A stretch of DNA of 64,000 nt from Aquificota bacterium (GTDB lineage: Bacteria > Aquificota > Aquificia > Aquificales > Aquificaceae): contig JAADEH010000012.1 in NCBI GenBank assembly GCA_013153495.1, positions 558,001 through 622,000 of the forward strand, read 5' to 3'. Made by a program: the position numbers and the translations under genes. The notes beneath the pieces are model-generated. The model was given only the letters and a program-made list of their open reading frames with translations. It did not search any database and was not told the origin of the DNA. Below are positions 51,630-62,300 of this stretch, one piece after another. Position 1 is the stretch's first letter, and each line of letters opens with the position of its first letter.

Positions 51630-54590
51630 ATGGTAGGGTGGCTCTTAAAGAGAATTCTCGGGACAAAAAACGAAAGGGAAATCAAGAAGTTAAGACCCTT
51701 CGTCCGAAGGGTGAACGAACTCGAAAAGGAACTTGACCAACTCCCCAACAAGGAACTCGTCAAAAGAGCGCAGGAACTATACGACAACATAAGGCTCAAC
51801 GAAGAACTCAAGGAAAAGGTAATAAAGGGAGAAATAACCGACGAAGTGGTGGAAGCCTTCGCTCTCGTGAGGGAAGCGGGAAAGAGAACCCTCGGACTGA
51901 GACACTTTGACGTCCAGCTCATAGGTGGTTTCGTCCTGCATCAGGGGAAGATTGCGGAGATGAAAACGGGAGAGGGGAAAACCCTCGTTGCCACCCTTTC
52001 CGCAGCGGTGAACGGAATGACCGACGAAGGAGTCCACGTGGTTACGGTAAACGACTACCTTGCCAGAAGGGATGCCCAGTGGATGGGACCCATATACAAG
52101 TTTCTCGGTCTGGAGGTAGGCGTCATAAACTCCGACGGAATGTCTTACCGCGTAGAGTGGGCGGACGAAGAAGCCTTTAAAGAAGCCATAGAAAAGGACC
52201 TCAGAGTTTGGCCCGCGGGCTTCCTTGAGGAACTGCTCCCTTCGGACAAGATAAACATAGACGCTAAAAAGGCGTTCCTGACGGTTCTCAAAGAAGCTTC
52301 CAGAAGGCAAGCCTACGAGGCAAACATAACCTACGGCACCAACAACGAGTTCGGTTTTGACTACCTGCGGGACAACATGGCATTTTCTAAAGAGGACATA
52401 GTCCAGGTAAAGGGGCACAACTATGCCATAGTGGACGAGGTGGACTCCATACTCATAGACGAAGCGAGAACACCCCTCATAATCTCGGGACCCGCTCAGG
52501 TTGATTTAGAAATTTATAGGACCGCTGACGCGGTGGTTAGAAAACTTGAAAAGGACAAGGACTTTACCGTTGACGAAAAGAACAGAAACATAACCCTCAC
52601 CGAGGAAGGCATAGCCAAGATAGAGAAACTCCTCGGAATAGACAACCTCTACGACCTCAAGCACATAGACCTCTTGCATGCTATAGTCCAATCCATAAGG
52701 GCGCACCACCTCTTCAAGAGGGACGTCCACTACATAGTCAGGGACGGCGAAGTCCTCATAGTTGACGAGTTCACGGGAAGAGTTCTTCCCGGAAGGCGCT
52801 GGTCCGACGGACTACATCAGGCGATAGAGGTTAAAGAGGGCGTCCAGGTAAAGGAAGAAAACCAGACCCTCGCATCCATAACCTTCCAGAACTACTTCAA
52901 ACTCTACCGCAAACTTGCGGGAATGACGGGAACCGCAGAGACCGAAGCCTTAGAATTCAGAGAAATTTACGGTCTCGACGTGGTGGTAATACCCACCCAC
53001 AAACCCATGATAAGGAAAGACCTTCCCGACCTCGTTTACAAGACCAAAAAGGAAAAGTGGGAAAAGGTAGTGGAGGAGGTTTTGATAAACCACCTCTTCG
53101 GAAGACCTGTCCTCGTGGGAACCGTATCCATAGAGGACAACGAGCAACTCTCGTCCCTGCTCAAAAACAAAAAACTCCTCAAGAAGATACTCGAAAAGGA
53201 AGAGGTAAAGGAGAGGATAGAGGAACTCAAAAAGAAGTATCAGGTGAGCGACGAGGAACTCGAGAACAAGATAAAGGAAGTTCTCAAAAAGGGAATTCCC
53301 CACAACATACTCAACGCAAAGCACCACGAGAAGGAAGCCTACATAATAGCCCAGGCGGGAAGAGTGGGGGCGGTTACCATAGCCACCAACATGGCGGGAA
53401 GGGGAACGGACATACTCCTCGGAGGAAACCCCGAATACATGGCTAAGGAAATCCTCATGTCCAAGGGTAAAAACCCCGAGGAGGCGACGGAAGAGGAGTG
53501 GAAGAAAGCCTTTGAGGAGGCTTACAGGATAACCGAAGAAGAGAAGGAGAGGGTTCGGGAGCTGGGAGGTCTCCTCGTGATAGGAACGGAAAGGCACGAG
53601 TCCAGAAGGATAGACAATCAGCTGAGAGGTAGGTCCGGAAGGCAGGGAGACCCCGGAGAGTCGAGATTTATCCTCTCCTTGGAAGACGACCTTTTGAGGC
53701 TTTTCGGCGGGGACAGGGTAGGAAAGCTCATGGAAATGCTTAAAATCCCGGAAGGGGAACCCATAGAGAGCAGAATGGTCACCAAAGCCCTCCAGAATGC
53801 CCAAAAGAGGGTAGAAGCCCAGAACTTCCAGATAAGGAAGAGGCTCTTTGAATACGACAACGTTATGAACACCCAGAGGGAGGTCATTTACTCCCTCAGA
53901 AGGGACATCTTGGAAGGTGAAAACCTCAAGGAAGAGATACACGAGTTTATGAGAGATGTTCTCGAGGCGGAGGTAAACAGACTCCTGCCGGAGGAAGACC
54001 CGGAACTCTGGGAGCTTGAACCTTTAAGGAACTTCCTCAAGGAGTGGACCGGAAGGGACATAGAAATACCCCAGGTCAGGGACAAGGAAGAGCTGGTAAA
54101 CGCTCTATACGAAAAACTTAAAGAAATTTACGAGGAGAAGGAAAAGGAACTCGGCTCTGCGGAGGCTATGAGGGAGCTTGAGAGGGTGATACTTCTGAAC
54201 ATTCTCGATACACTCTGGAGAGAGCATCTGCACGTCTTGGACAGGCTCAGGGAAGGTATATATCTGAGAGGCTACGCAGCCAGAGACCCCCTCGTGGAGT
54301 ATAAGAGGGAAGCCTTCGACCTCTTTGAGGAACTCCTTCACAACATCAAGAAGAGCACCGTATCCGCACTCCTTCAGGTTCAGATAAAGTCCGAAGAGGA
54401 GATACAACGGGAAAGGGAGCTTGAGGAGAAAAAGCACGAGGAACTCCTAAACCAGGCGGTTTATGCGGGAACGGAAGGAGAAAAGAGAAAGGGTCCCAGA
54501 CCCAAAACCTTGAAGGAGCGTCTTCAGAGCGAAAGGCGCAGAAAGCAGAGAATTAAAGAAAAGAGGCTGGAAAAGAGCAAGGGAGAGTGA
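51630..54590 (+). CDS. secA: Preprotein translocase ATPase SecA
   Basis: The 986-residue protein has Walker A MKTGEGKT, the DEVDSILID box, the preprotein cross-linking domain and the helical scaffold (LRGYAARDPLVEYKREAFDLFEELL). Two lineage insertions are visible: a stretch of about 50 residues after VINSDGMSYRVEW, and a charged helical insertion near KKYQVSDEELENK. The C-terminal zinc-binding cysteines that bind SecB are absent; the tail is basic. GGAGA precedes the ATG. Confidence 0.97.
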   Translation: MVGWLLKRILGTKNEREIKKLRPFVRRVNELEKELDQLPNKELVKRAQELYDNIRLNEELKEKVIKGEITDEVVEAFALVREAGKRTLGLRHFDVQLIGGFVLHQGKIAEMKTGEGKTLVATLSAAVNGMTDEGVHVVTVNDYLARRDAQWMGPIYKFLGLEVGVINSDGMSYRVEWADEEAFKEAIEKDLRVWPAGFLEELLPSDKINIDAKKAFLTVLKEASRRQAYEANITYGTNNEFGFDYLRDNMAFSKEDIVQVKGHNYAIVDEVDSILIDEARTPLIISGPAQVDLEIYRTADAVVRKLEKDKDFTVDEKNRNITLTEEGIAKIEKLLGIDNLYDLKHIDLLHAIVQSIRAHHLFKRDVHYIVRDGEVLIVDEFTGRVLPGRRWSDGLHQAIEVKEGVQVKEENQTLASITFQNYFKLYRKLAGMTGTAETEALEFREIYGLDVVVIPTHKPMIRKDLPDLVYKTKKEKWEKVVEEVLINHLFGRPVLVGTVSIEDNEQLSSLLKNKKLLKKILEKEEVKERIEELKKKYQVSDEELENKIKEVLKKGIPHNILNAKHHEKEAYIIAQAGRVGAVTIATNMAGRGTDILLGGNPEYMAKEILMSKGKNPEEATEEEWKKAFEEAYRITEEEKERVRELGGLLVIGTERHESRRIDNQLRGRSGRQGDPGESRFILSLEDDLLRLFGGDRVGKLMEMLKIPEGEPIESRMVTKALQNAQKRVEAQNFQIRKRLFEYDNVMNTQREVIYSLRRDILEGENLKEEIHEFMRDVLEAEVNRLLPEEDPELWELEPLRNFLKEWTGRDIEIPQVRDKEELVNALYEKLKEIYEEKEKELGSAEAMRELERVILLNILDTLWREHLHVLDRLREGIYLRGYAARDPLVEYKREAFDLFEELLHNIKKSTVSALLQVQIKSEEEIQRERELEEKKHEELLNQAVYAGTEGEKRKGPRPKTLKERLQSERRRKQRIKEKRLEKSKGE

Positions 54591-55456
54591 GCGAACTACC
54601 AAATATGGAAAGTGCCATACTTCTGATTTCCTGTCCTGACAGGAAAGGCATAGTTAAAGAGATTGCGAGCTTCATAGCGGACAACGGAGGGAACATACTT
54701 CACTTTGACCAACACATAGACTACCAGAGAGAGATATTCTTCGCACGGGTCGAATGGGACATAAAGGACTTCAGGATACCGAGAGACCTGATAGAGGAAG
54801 CTTTTAAACCCATTGCGGAGAAGTTTCACATGGACTTTTCCCTGCACTTTGGGGATTACCTTCAGAAGGTTGCCATATTCGTATCAAAACAGGACCACTG
54901 CTTTTACGACCTGATGCAGAGGTTCAAGAGCGGAGAGCTTAGGGGTCAGGTAAAGCTCGTGATAAGCAACCACCCCGACCTGAAACCTATTGCGGACTTT
55001 TTCGGTGTCCCTTACTACCACATACCCAAGTCAAAGGAAAACAAGAAAGAGGCGGAAGCTAAGGAGCTTTCCCTGCTCAAAGAACACCACATAGACCTCA
55101 TAATACTTGCCCGATACATGCAGATACTTTCCAAAAGCTTCGTGGACAAGTTCAGAAACAGGATAATAAACATACATCACTCCTTCCTGCCCGCATTTCC
55201 GGGAGCAAAGCCCTATCACAGAGCCTACCACAGGGGAGTGAAGATAATAGGTGCAACGAGCCACTACGTAACGGAAATCCTCGACGAGGGACCCATAATA
55301 GAGCAGGACATAATAAGGGTATCCCACAGGGACTCTTTGGAAGACTTCATAAGGAAGGGAAAGGACATAGAGAGGATAGTTTTGGCAAGAGCGGTCAAGT
55401 GGCACTTGGAACACAAAGTCCTCGTTTACGACAACAAAACTGTCGTCTTTGACTAA
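54587..55456 (+). CDS. purU: Formyltetrahydrofolate deformylase
   Basis: The 289-residue protein joins an N-terminal ACT domain (ISCPDRKGIVKEIASFI) to a formyl-transferase domain with N and H in INIHHSFLPAFPG and D in DEGPIIEQD. This is PurU, which releases formate from 10-formyl-THF. The GTG start overlaps the secA stop by 4 nt (GTGA), with GGGAGA upstream. A later ATG (codon 7) is also possible. Confidence 0.94.
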   Translation: MSELPNMESAILLISCPDRKGIVKEIASFIADNGGNILHFDQHIDYQREIFFARVEWDIKDFRIPRDLIEEAFKPIAEKFHMDFSLHFGDYLQKVAIFVSKQDHCFYDLMQRFKSGELRGQVKLVISNHPDLKPIADFFGVPYYHIPKSKENKKEAEAKELSLLKEHHIDLIILARYMQILSKSFVDKFRNRIINIHHSFLPAFPGAKPYHRAYHRGVKIIGATSHYVTEILDEGPIIEQDIIRVSHRDSLEDFIRKGKDIERIVLARAVKWHLEHKVLVYDNKTVVFD

Positions 55457-55459
55457 AGC

Positions 55460-55924
55460 CTACTTTGTTACCGTTATGTATATGGAAAGGTATCCATTAC
55501 CTATCTTGTATCTGTTTAGAACGAGCCTCTCCTTGAAGGCGTCAGGTATGTCCCCGTAAATCTTTGACCTTTTCAGAACCTCGAAAACGCTCATCTTCAG
55601 ATATTCCCCTTCCCTGCTTATACCCTCTCTCTTGAGCACCTCTTCCAAACCGTCCTTGGACATTATCTTCAGATAAATTCCCATGTCCTCGGTTTTGAAC
55701 TCCCTTACGTTATAGACCTTTTGCTCGTCCTGTCCGAGCCTGAGTTCGAACCTCTTCTTCAGGAAGAGAACCTTCTTCTCTCCCCTTATCTTCATGAGCC
55801 TGTCGGAGAACTCGAACTCGAGGTTTTCAAATACCCTCGAAAAGTCCCGGGGGGAGAGCTTAACTTCTACTTCCGTATCTATCAGATTTCCGAAGTTTAT
55901 CAGGTCTTCTTTGAATATTCCCAT
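55460..55924 (-). CDS. Protein of unknown function
   Basis: The 154-residue protein is a mix of strands and helices (ISREGEYLKMSVFEVLKRS, LVLNRYKIGNGYLSIYITV), no signal peptide, no cysteine and no membrane segment. I do not recognise the family. It starts 2 nt after the pyrC stop, so it is cotranscribed; no clear Shine-Dalgarno, so it may be translated by coupling. Confidence 0.68.
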   Translation of the reverse strand: MGIFKEDLINFGNLIDTEVEVKLSPRDFSRVFENLEFEFSDRLMKIRGEKKVLFLKKRFELRLGQDEQKVYNVREFKTEDMGIYLKIMSKDGLEEVLKREGISREGEYLKMSVFEVLKRSKIYGDIPDAFKERLVLNRYKIGNGYLSIYITVTK

Positions 55925-55926
55925 AA

Positions 55927-57198
55927 TTAATTATCTTTATGCACAACCTTTCCACCCTTTATGGTGCATATCACCTTTCCCCTGAGAACCTTTCCCCAGA
56001 GGGGTGTGTTTTTACTTTTTGAAAAGTTTGTCTCCTCGCTCAGGACCCACTCCTTTTTAGGGTCAAAGATAACTATGTCCGCAGGTGCACCTTCTTCGAG
56101 GGTTCCCGCTTCGACCCCTATTATGCGGGCGGGGTTCGCGGACATGAGTCTGACCATATCTTCTAAGGACAGAACTCCCTCCTCCACGAGGTTGAGCATT
56201 ATAGGAAGAGCTGTTTGAAGACCTATTATGCCGGGCATGGCGCTGTCAACCCTGCCTTTCTCGAAGGGAGCGTGGGGAGCGTGGTCCGTAGCTACGCAAT
56301 CTATAATTCCTTCACTGAGAGCTTTTTTCAGGGCTTCAAGGTCTTCTTTTCTGCGAAGGGGCGGATTTACACGGGCGTTTCCCCCGCTTCTTAGCAGTTC
56401 TTCTTCGGTGAAGATAAGATGGTTAGGGTTTACCTCGCAGGTTATCTTTGCACCTTTCTCTTTAAAGTGCCTGATTATGTCCACCCCCAAAGCTGTGGTC
56501 AAATGCTGTATGTGAACGTGTCCACCCGTGTAGTAGGCTAAGATGCAGTCTCGGGCGTTCAGCACATCCTCAGCTTCCGGCGGTCTGGAGGATATACCCA
56601 AAAGAGCGGACACTTCTCCCTCGTTTATAGCACCCCTTGCGAGGTTGTCGTCCTCACAGTGGTTCATTATGGGAACTTTTAGCTGAACGGAAAGCTCGAG
56701 GGCTTTTCTCATAATTCCCGCATCCATGACCGGAGACCCATCGTCGGTAAAGGCTACGCATCCCGCTTCTTTCAAAGAATAGAAGTCCGAGAGTTCAACC
56801 CCTTTCCTCCCCTTAGTTATCGTTCCCGCTGGCAGAACCCTGCAAAGACCGTAGCAGTTTGCCTTTGCCACAACGTATTGGGCGGTCTGGGGTGTGTCTA
56901 TGGGCGGGTTCGTGTTGGGCATACACACAACCGTGGTGTATCCACCTGCAACGGCGGTCTTGCTTCCCGAAAGGATGTCCTCCTTGTAGGTCTGTCCCGG
57001 GTCCCTGAAGTGGACATGAAGGTCAACAAAGCCGGGAGCCACCACAAGCCCTTTTGCGTCTATTATCTCCGCTTCCGGCTCAAAAATCTCCTCATCGACC
57101 CTCTTTATCCTGTCCCCTTCTATGAGAAGGTCGTAACTTCCGTTAATCCCCCGAGAAGGGTCTATCAGGGTTCCACCCTTTATTAGGTGCTTTATCAT
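55927..57198 (-). CDS. pyrC: Dihydroorotase, class I
   Basis: The 423-residue amidohydrolase has the metal motif DLHVHFRDPG, MPNTNPP for the substrate, and the histidines in MNHCEDD, HIQHLTT and ATDHAPH. It closes carbamoyl-aspartate to dihydroorotate in pyrimidine synthesis. The length and DLHVHFRDPG fit class I (PyrC of Gram-positives, Aquifex and Thermus), often partnered with aspartate transcarbamoylase. Confidence 0.94.
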   Translation of the reverse strand: MIKHLIKGGTLIDPSRGINGSYDLLIEGDRIKRVDEEIFEPEAEIIDAKGLVVAPGFVDLHVHFRDPGQTYKEDILSGSKTAVAGGYTTVVCMPNTNPPIDTPQTAQYVVAKANCYGLCRVLPAGTITKGRKGVELSDFYSLKEAGCVAFTDDGSPVMDAGIMRKALELSVQLKVPIMNHCEDDNLARGAINEGEVSALLGISSRPPEAEDVLNARDCILAYYTGGHVHIQHLTTALGVDIIRHFKEKGAKITCEVNPNHLIFTEEELLRSGGNARVNPPLRRKEDLEALKKALSEGIIDCVATDHAPHAPFEKGRVDSAMPGIIGLQTALPIMLNLVEEGVLSLEDMVRLMSANPARIIGVEAGTLEEGAPADIVIFDPKKEWVLSEETNFSKSKNTPLWGKVLRGKVICTIKGGKVVHKDN

Positions 57199-57202
57199 TC
57201 AA

Positions 57203-57529
57203 TCAACCCTTTTGCTGTGCACCTTCCTCTGCCATCTTTTTAGATTGCTCGACCAGATTTAGAACTTGTGGTATAGCTTCCTTGAGTGCCTCAAAGTCCG
57301 TAAGCTCTCTGAACTGGGAAACGACCACTCCGAGGGGTTCCAGTATCTCCTCCTTCAGGGGTCCCTCTCCCACCTTAATCTGTGCCATAGCTCCGAATAT
57401 GGGGTGCTTGATGCTCTCTATAAGGGGCTTAGCCTCCTCGGGAGAGGAAGCCTCGGATATGGCTGAAAGGGTGTCCTTAAACCTCTCAATAAGGTTGATA
57501 CCCAGCTGAAACTCCTGACTCATAGCCAT
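57203..57529 (-). CDS. Helical protein of unknown function
   Basis: The 108-residue protein is almost wholly alpha-helical with a short disordered end (GAQQKG). No family is recognised. GGAGGT lies 8 nt before the first of two nearby ATGs. It starts 1 nt after the leuS alpha stop and ends 4 nt before pyrC. Confidence 0.68.
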   Translation of the reverse strand: MAMSQEFQLGINLIERFKDTLSAISEASSPEEAKPLIESIKHPIFGAMAQIKVGEGPLKEEILEPLGVVVSQFRELTDFEALKEAIPQVLNLVEQSKKMAEEGAQQKG

Positions 57530-57530
57530 C

Positions 57531-59345
57531 TTAACCTACCTCCATCTCCTTAAGTTTTTCTTTAAGGGTTTCTATGTCGTCCTCTTCGGTTAATCCTAAG
57601 TGTTCGAGGAGTTTTCCTATGCTCACCCACCTTTTGAGAACCATACCTTGGGTTATGAGCTTCTCGAAGGGTTCATCGTCCCTGACCATACCTATGTCCT
57701 TGAGGAACTTCTGGAAGAACCTCGAATATAAAAGGTGCAGAACCGCATGCTCTATACCACCTATGTAGGTATCCACGGGCATCCAGTAGTCGGTCTTCTC
57801 TTTGCTAAAGGGTGCTTCCTCGTTCTTAGGGTCGCAGTATCTGAGGAAATACCAGGAAGAGTCGAAGAATGTATCCATGGTATCCGTTTCCCGTCTTGCG
57901 GGACCACCGCACTTGGGACATGCAGTTTTAACGAACTCCTCCGAAGTAGCGAGGGGATTTCCCCTTCCGGTGAACTTAACGTCGAGGGGTAGTCTGACCG
58001 GCAACCGGTCCTCGGGCACGGGAACCGTTCCGCACCTGTCGCAGTATATTACGGGTATAGGAGTTCCCCAGTATCTCTGTCTCGATATGTTCCAGTCTCT
58101 GAGCTTGTAAGTTATCTTCTTCTCTCCCAAACCTTTTGAGCTGAGCCATTGGGTTATCTTCCCCTTGGCTTCCCCCGAATCCATTCCGGTGAACTCTCCC
58201 GAGTTTATAAGTTTTCCCCTGCCTTCGTAGGCACCCTTTTCGAAATCCCAATCCTCACCTTCGGGCACGATTACGGGCACCAGCTCAATTCCATACTTCT
58301 TTGCAAAGTCCCAGTCCCTCTGGTCGTGAGCGGGCACAGCCATTATTGCCCCCGTTCCGTATTCGTATAGAACGTAGTTTGCGGTCCAGACGGGTATTTT
58401 CTTACCGGTTGCGGGGTTCTCAGCATACACACCGAGGAATACACCTTCCTTCTCTTGAGCTGTGGTTCTATCCCTCGTAGATTGAGACCTGACCTTTTCG
58501 AGAAACTTTCGAACTTCCTCCTCCTTTCCACCCCTTTTTGCCAGCTCAAGGGTGAGGGGATGTTCTGGTGCAAGCACCATAAAGGTGGCTCCGAAGACCG
58601 TATCCGGTCTGGTGGTGAAGACTTCCACGGGAGTATCTTCTACAAAGAACTTTAGAACCGCTCCCTCCGATTTACCTATCCAGTTCCTCTGCTGGGCTAT
58701 AACTCTGTCGGGCCACTTGCCTTCGAGTTTTTTAAGGTCTTCTAAAAGACGCTCCGCGTAGGAGGTTATTCTTAAAAACCAGGAGGGGATTTCCTTCTGA
58801 ACTACGGGTGTTCCGCACCTCCAGCACTTCCCTTCTATAACCTGCTCGTTGGCAAGCACCGTCTCGTCGTGGGGGCACCAGTTGACCACCGCAGTCTTGC
58901 GGTAGGCTATGCCCTTTTCATACATCTTCAGGAATATCCACTGGTTCCAGCGGTAATACTCGGGGTCGCAGGTGGCAATTTCCCGCTCCCAATCGTAGGA
59001 AAAACCCAAGAGCTTTAGCTGTCTTCTCATGTAATCTATGTTCTCGTAAGTCCACTTGGCTGGGTGTATGCCGTGTTTTATGGCAGCGTTCTCCGCAGGG
59101 AGTCCGAAAGCGTCCCATCCCATAGGGTGTAGTAGGTTCTTGCCTTTCATCTTTAGGAAGCGGGCTATTGCGTCCCCTATGGTGTAGTTCCTCACATGCC
59201 CCATGTGTATGCGACCCGAAGGGTATGGGAACATCTCAAGAACGTAAAACTTGTCCCCTTCAAAGTCCCGAGCCTTGAATACTCCTTCCTCCTCCCATCT
59301 CTTTTGCCACTTTTTCTCAACTTCTCTGGGGTTGTAAGGTTCCAT
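57531..59345 (-). CDS. leuS: Leucyl-tRNA synthetase alpha subunit (split enzyme)
   Basis: The 604-residue protein has HMGH at 47-50 (the HIGH motif), the editing domain ([21 protein letters not shown]) and the class Ia core up to QRYWGTPIP and the zinc-type CPKCGGPA. It ends soon after [20 protein letters not shown] and GMVLKRW, before the KMSKS loop and anticodon domain. This is the arrangement known from Aquifex aeolicus, in which LeuRS is made of separate alpha and beta chains. The beta gene is not in the window. It ends in a clean stop next to another gene with its own Shine-Dalgarno, so it is not a frameshift. Confidence 0.93.
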   Translation of the reverse strand: MEPYNPREVEKKWQKRWEEEGVFKARDFEGDKFYVLEMFPYPSGRIHMGHVRNYTIGDAIARFLKMKGKNLLHPMGWDAFGLPAENAAIKHGIHPAKWTYENIDYMRRQLKLLGFSYDWEREIATCDPEYYRWNQWIFLKMYEKGIAYRKTAVVNWCPHDETVLANEQVIEGKCWRCGTPVVQKEIPSWFLRITSYAERLLEDLKKLEGKWPDRVIAQQRNWIGKSEGAVLKFFVEDTPVEVFTTRPDTVFGATFMVLAPEHPLTLELAKRGGKEEEVRKFLEKVRSQSTRDRTTAQEKEGVFLGVYAENPATGKKIPVWTANYVLYEYGTGAIMAVPAHDQRDWDFAKKYGIELVPVIVPEGEDWDFEKGAYEGRGKLINSGEFTGMDSGEAKGKITQWLSSKGLGEKKITYKLRDWNISRQRYWGTPIPVIYCDRCGTVPVPEDRLPVRLPLDVKFTGRGNPLATSEEFVKTACPKCGGPARRETDTMDTFFDSSWYFLRYCDPKNEEAPFSKEKTDYWMPVDTYIGGIEHAVLHLLYSRFFQKFLKDIGMVRDDEPFEKLITQGMVLKRWVSIGKLLEHLGLTEEDDIETLKEKLKEMEVG

Positions 59346-59353
59346 GTCATTTA

Positions 59354-59359
59354 ATTATA
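59354..59359 (-). promoter_or_regulatory. Putative -10 element of leuS alpha
   Basis: A perfect TATAAT on the minus strand ends 8 nt (taaatgac) before the ATG, with no Shine-Dalgarno, suggesting a leaderless message. Confidence 0.45.
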
Positions 59360-59362
59360 ACT

Positions 59363-62300
59363 TCAGCCGTGTTCTCTCAGAAGGTTCATAAGGTCTTCTT
59401 CGCTTAAGGGTTTACTCAGAAAGTATCCCTGAGCCATGTCGCATCCCATCTCGAGGAGCATTCGAAGATGCTTTTCCTTTTCCACACCCTCCGCTATGGT
59501 GGAAAGTCCGAGGTTTTTTGCCAGCTGAACTATTGCGTTAACTATGGCTCTGTCGTTGGGGTCTTTGTCCATATCCCGCACGAAGGACACATCTATCTTC
59601 ACATAGTCAACCGGCAAGGTTTTAAGGTATGCGAGGGAAGAGTATCCCGTTCCGAAGTCGTCTATTGCCACCTTGAGTCCGAGGTTCTTGAGCCTCTTAA
59701 GGCTCCTCCTCGTAAAATCCACATCGTTCATCAGCGTGCTTTCCGTTATCTCCAAGGTTATGTATCCCCCTTCTATACCAAACTCCTCCAAGACCTCTTC
59801 CACTTTTTTCGGAAAGTCCTTGTCTCTGAATTGAAGGGCTGAGACGTTGACCGAAACCCTCTTTCCGGTTTTTTCCACTACCCTGCAGGCTTCTCTGAGG
59901 GACCACATACCCACTTCCGATATTAGACCCGTATTCTCCAAAACAGGTATGAACTTACCCGGATAAACTATACCCAGCTCACCGCTGTTCCACCTCAGAA
60001 GAGCCTCCATACCCGCAATCGTCATCCTCTTCAGGTCAAAGTAGGGCTGATACTGGAGGAAGAACTCTCCCTTATCTATGGCTTTAAAGAGTAGGCTCTC
60101 CAAAAACACAGCCTCCGTAATCTGCCTGTTCATCTCTTCACGGAAGAACTGGTAGTTGTTTCTCCTGTCCTCCTTAGCGTGAGCAAGAGCCATCTCCGCT
60201 TTCTGTATTAGCTCCTCCGCATCGCTCCCATCTTCGGGAAAAACCGCAATACCCACACTCAGTGTAAGGAGTATTTCGTGTCCGTTCACCCTTATGGGTT
60301 CTTCCATCTTTTTGAAGAGTTTGTTCATTACCTTGGGTATGTCTTCCTTGTGGGCTAAGTCTATGAGAACCGCTCCGAATTCGTCGCTCCCGAGCCGAGC
60401 CACTGTGTCCCCTTCCCTGACTGCGGACTTAATCCTGTCCGCAACTTCTTTCAGGACTTGGTCTCCCACGGGGTATCCGTAAGTTTCGTTTATGAACTTG
60501 AACCTGTCCACATCTATGAAGAGAACCGCAAGGTTTCTGCGTAGCATTCTGTTTCTTGAAATGGCAAACTTCAGACGCTCCAAGAAGTTGACCCTGTTGG
60601 GCAGCTCCGTAATAGGGTCGTAGTAGGCTATGTAGTTGAGCCTGTTCTGAAGTTCTTTCTCCTGGGTTATGTCCTTTCCGGTTGCCACAAACCCCATGAT
60701 TTCACCGCTTGAATCCCTAAGAGGGGTTATGGTCTGGTCCAGGTAAAAGAGCTTTCCGTCTTTCGCACGGTTTATAAACACGCTCCTGAAGGTTTCCCCC
60801 ATCAAAAGCTTTTCCCATAGAACCCTGTAAAAGCTCTGGGAGTGCTTGCCGGACTTGAATATGCTCGGTTTCTGACCTATAAGCTCCGCCACCTTGTAAC
60901 CGCTTATCTTCTCAACCGCAGAGTTGGCATACTGAATTTTACCTTCCCGGTCCGTTATGAGTATCCAGTCGGAGCTTTGGGACACAGCGAGGGACAGCTG
61001 TCTCAGCTGGTTTTCCTTCTCCATAAATTCAAGAGAGAAAAGAACTTCCTCAACTATTTCCCGGACGAGACCGAGGGTATCCTCGTCAAAAAACCCCTTC
61101 TCCCCCGCATACAGGGCAAATATGCCTTTGATTTTTCCCTTCAGCTTGAGGGGAACGGACATGGAAGATAGATACCCTTTTCTCAGCATACTTTCTCTCA
61201 AAGCTTGTTCCCTTATGAAGGCTTCCGTGTCGTTGTTAACTACGGGTTCTCCGCTCAAAAAGGCTCTCCCGCAAGGACCAACACCTTCCTTTATCTTCAT
61301 AAGGATTGGTTCTTCCACGCTACGGATAAAGTCCTCAGCATCTCCGCAAGAGGAAACTATCTTAAAGCGACCCTCCTCAAACAGTCCGACCCATACTGCC
61401 TTGAACCCACCGTAGTTTACGCAGGTGGAGCACACTCCGCTCAGTAGCTCCTCCACATCTTTCGCCCTGAGAACTATCTCGCTTATGACCGATAGGGTTT
61501 TGTAAAGCCTGTTTGCCTTTTCCAGCTTTATGCGGGAGCTTTTTAGTTCTTCCTCGTTCCTGTGTCTTTTGATGGCAAGTCCGACTATGTTGGCTACTGC
61601 ACCCACGAAGTCCATGTCTTCCTTGAGAAACTCTCTTTTATCCTTAGTGTATATGCAGAGGGCACCGTAGGGTTCTTTACCTATCCTTATGGGAACGCAT
61701 ATACCGCTCCTGAGTCCGAGTATGTATGTGTCGGGAGTGAACTTAAAACGCTTTTCCGAGTCCACATCTTTAACGACGACGGGCTTTTTTGAGGTGAAGG
61801 TGTAATGGAACTCGGTTCCTTCTTGAAGGGGCAACCTATACCTGTTTATGAGCTTTTTGTCGATGCCTTCTCCTGCTCGCAGGACTCCTTCCGAGGACCC
61901 TTCCGGAACTTCGTATAGAACCACGAGGTCCGCATTAAGCGTTTCCTTCAGCATGGAAACCGCAGAGCTAAGGAGTTCGTCGAGGGATTTTTCCAAAGCT
62001 ACGATTGAGAGGCTCTCTATTACCTTGCGTTTCGTTATGTCCCTTGCAACTCCCACGAAGCCCACCACCCTGTCCCCGTCGAACACGGGCATAATTCTGT
62101 CTTCCACCCATATGTAGTTGCCCCTCTTTGTCCTTACCCTGTATTCCCTCGTAACGCTCTCTCCCCTTCTGAACAGCCGAAGGCTGTCTTTTAAAACACT
62201 TTCAAGGTCTGAAGGATGAACCAAACTTACCCAGAGAGAGGGGTTCTTTATAAATTCCTCGGGTTTAAAACCGGTTATGTCCTCTACCCTTCCGTTGAGA

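Noticed and set aside
52950-53942. 330-residue antisense open frame inside secA
   Set aside because: An antisense shadow produced by the codon use of secA; no ribosome binding site and no family resemblance.
57203-57531. leuS as a truncated pseudogene or frameshift
   Set aside because: No KMSKS or anticodon-domain sequence follows in any frame, the stop is clean and the next gene has its own Shine-Dalgarno; the split is known in Aquifex.
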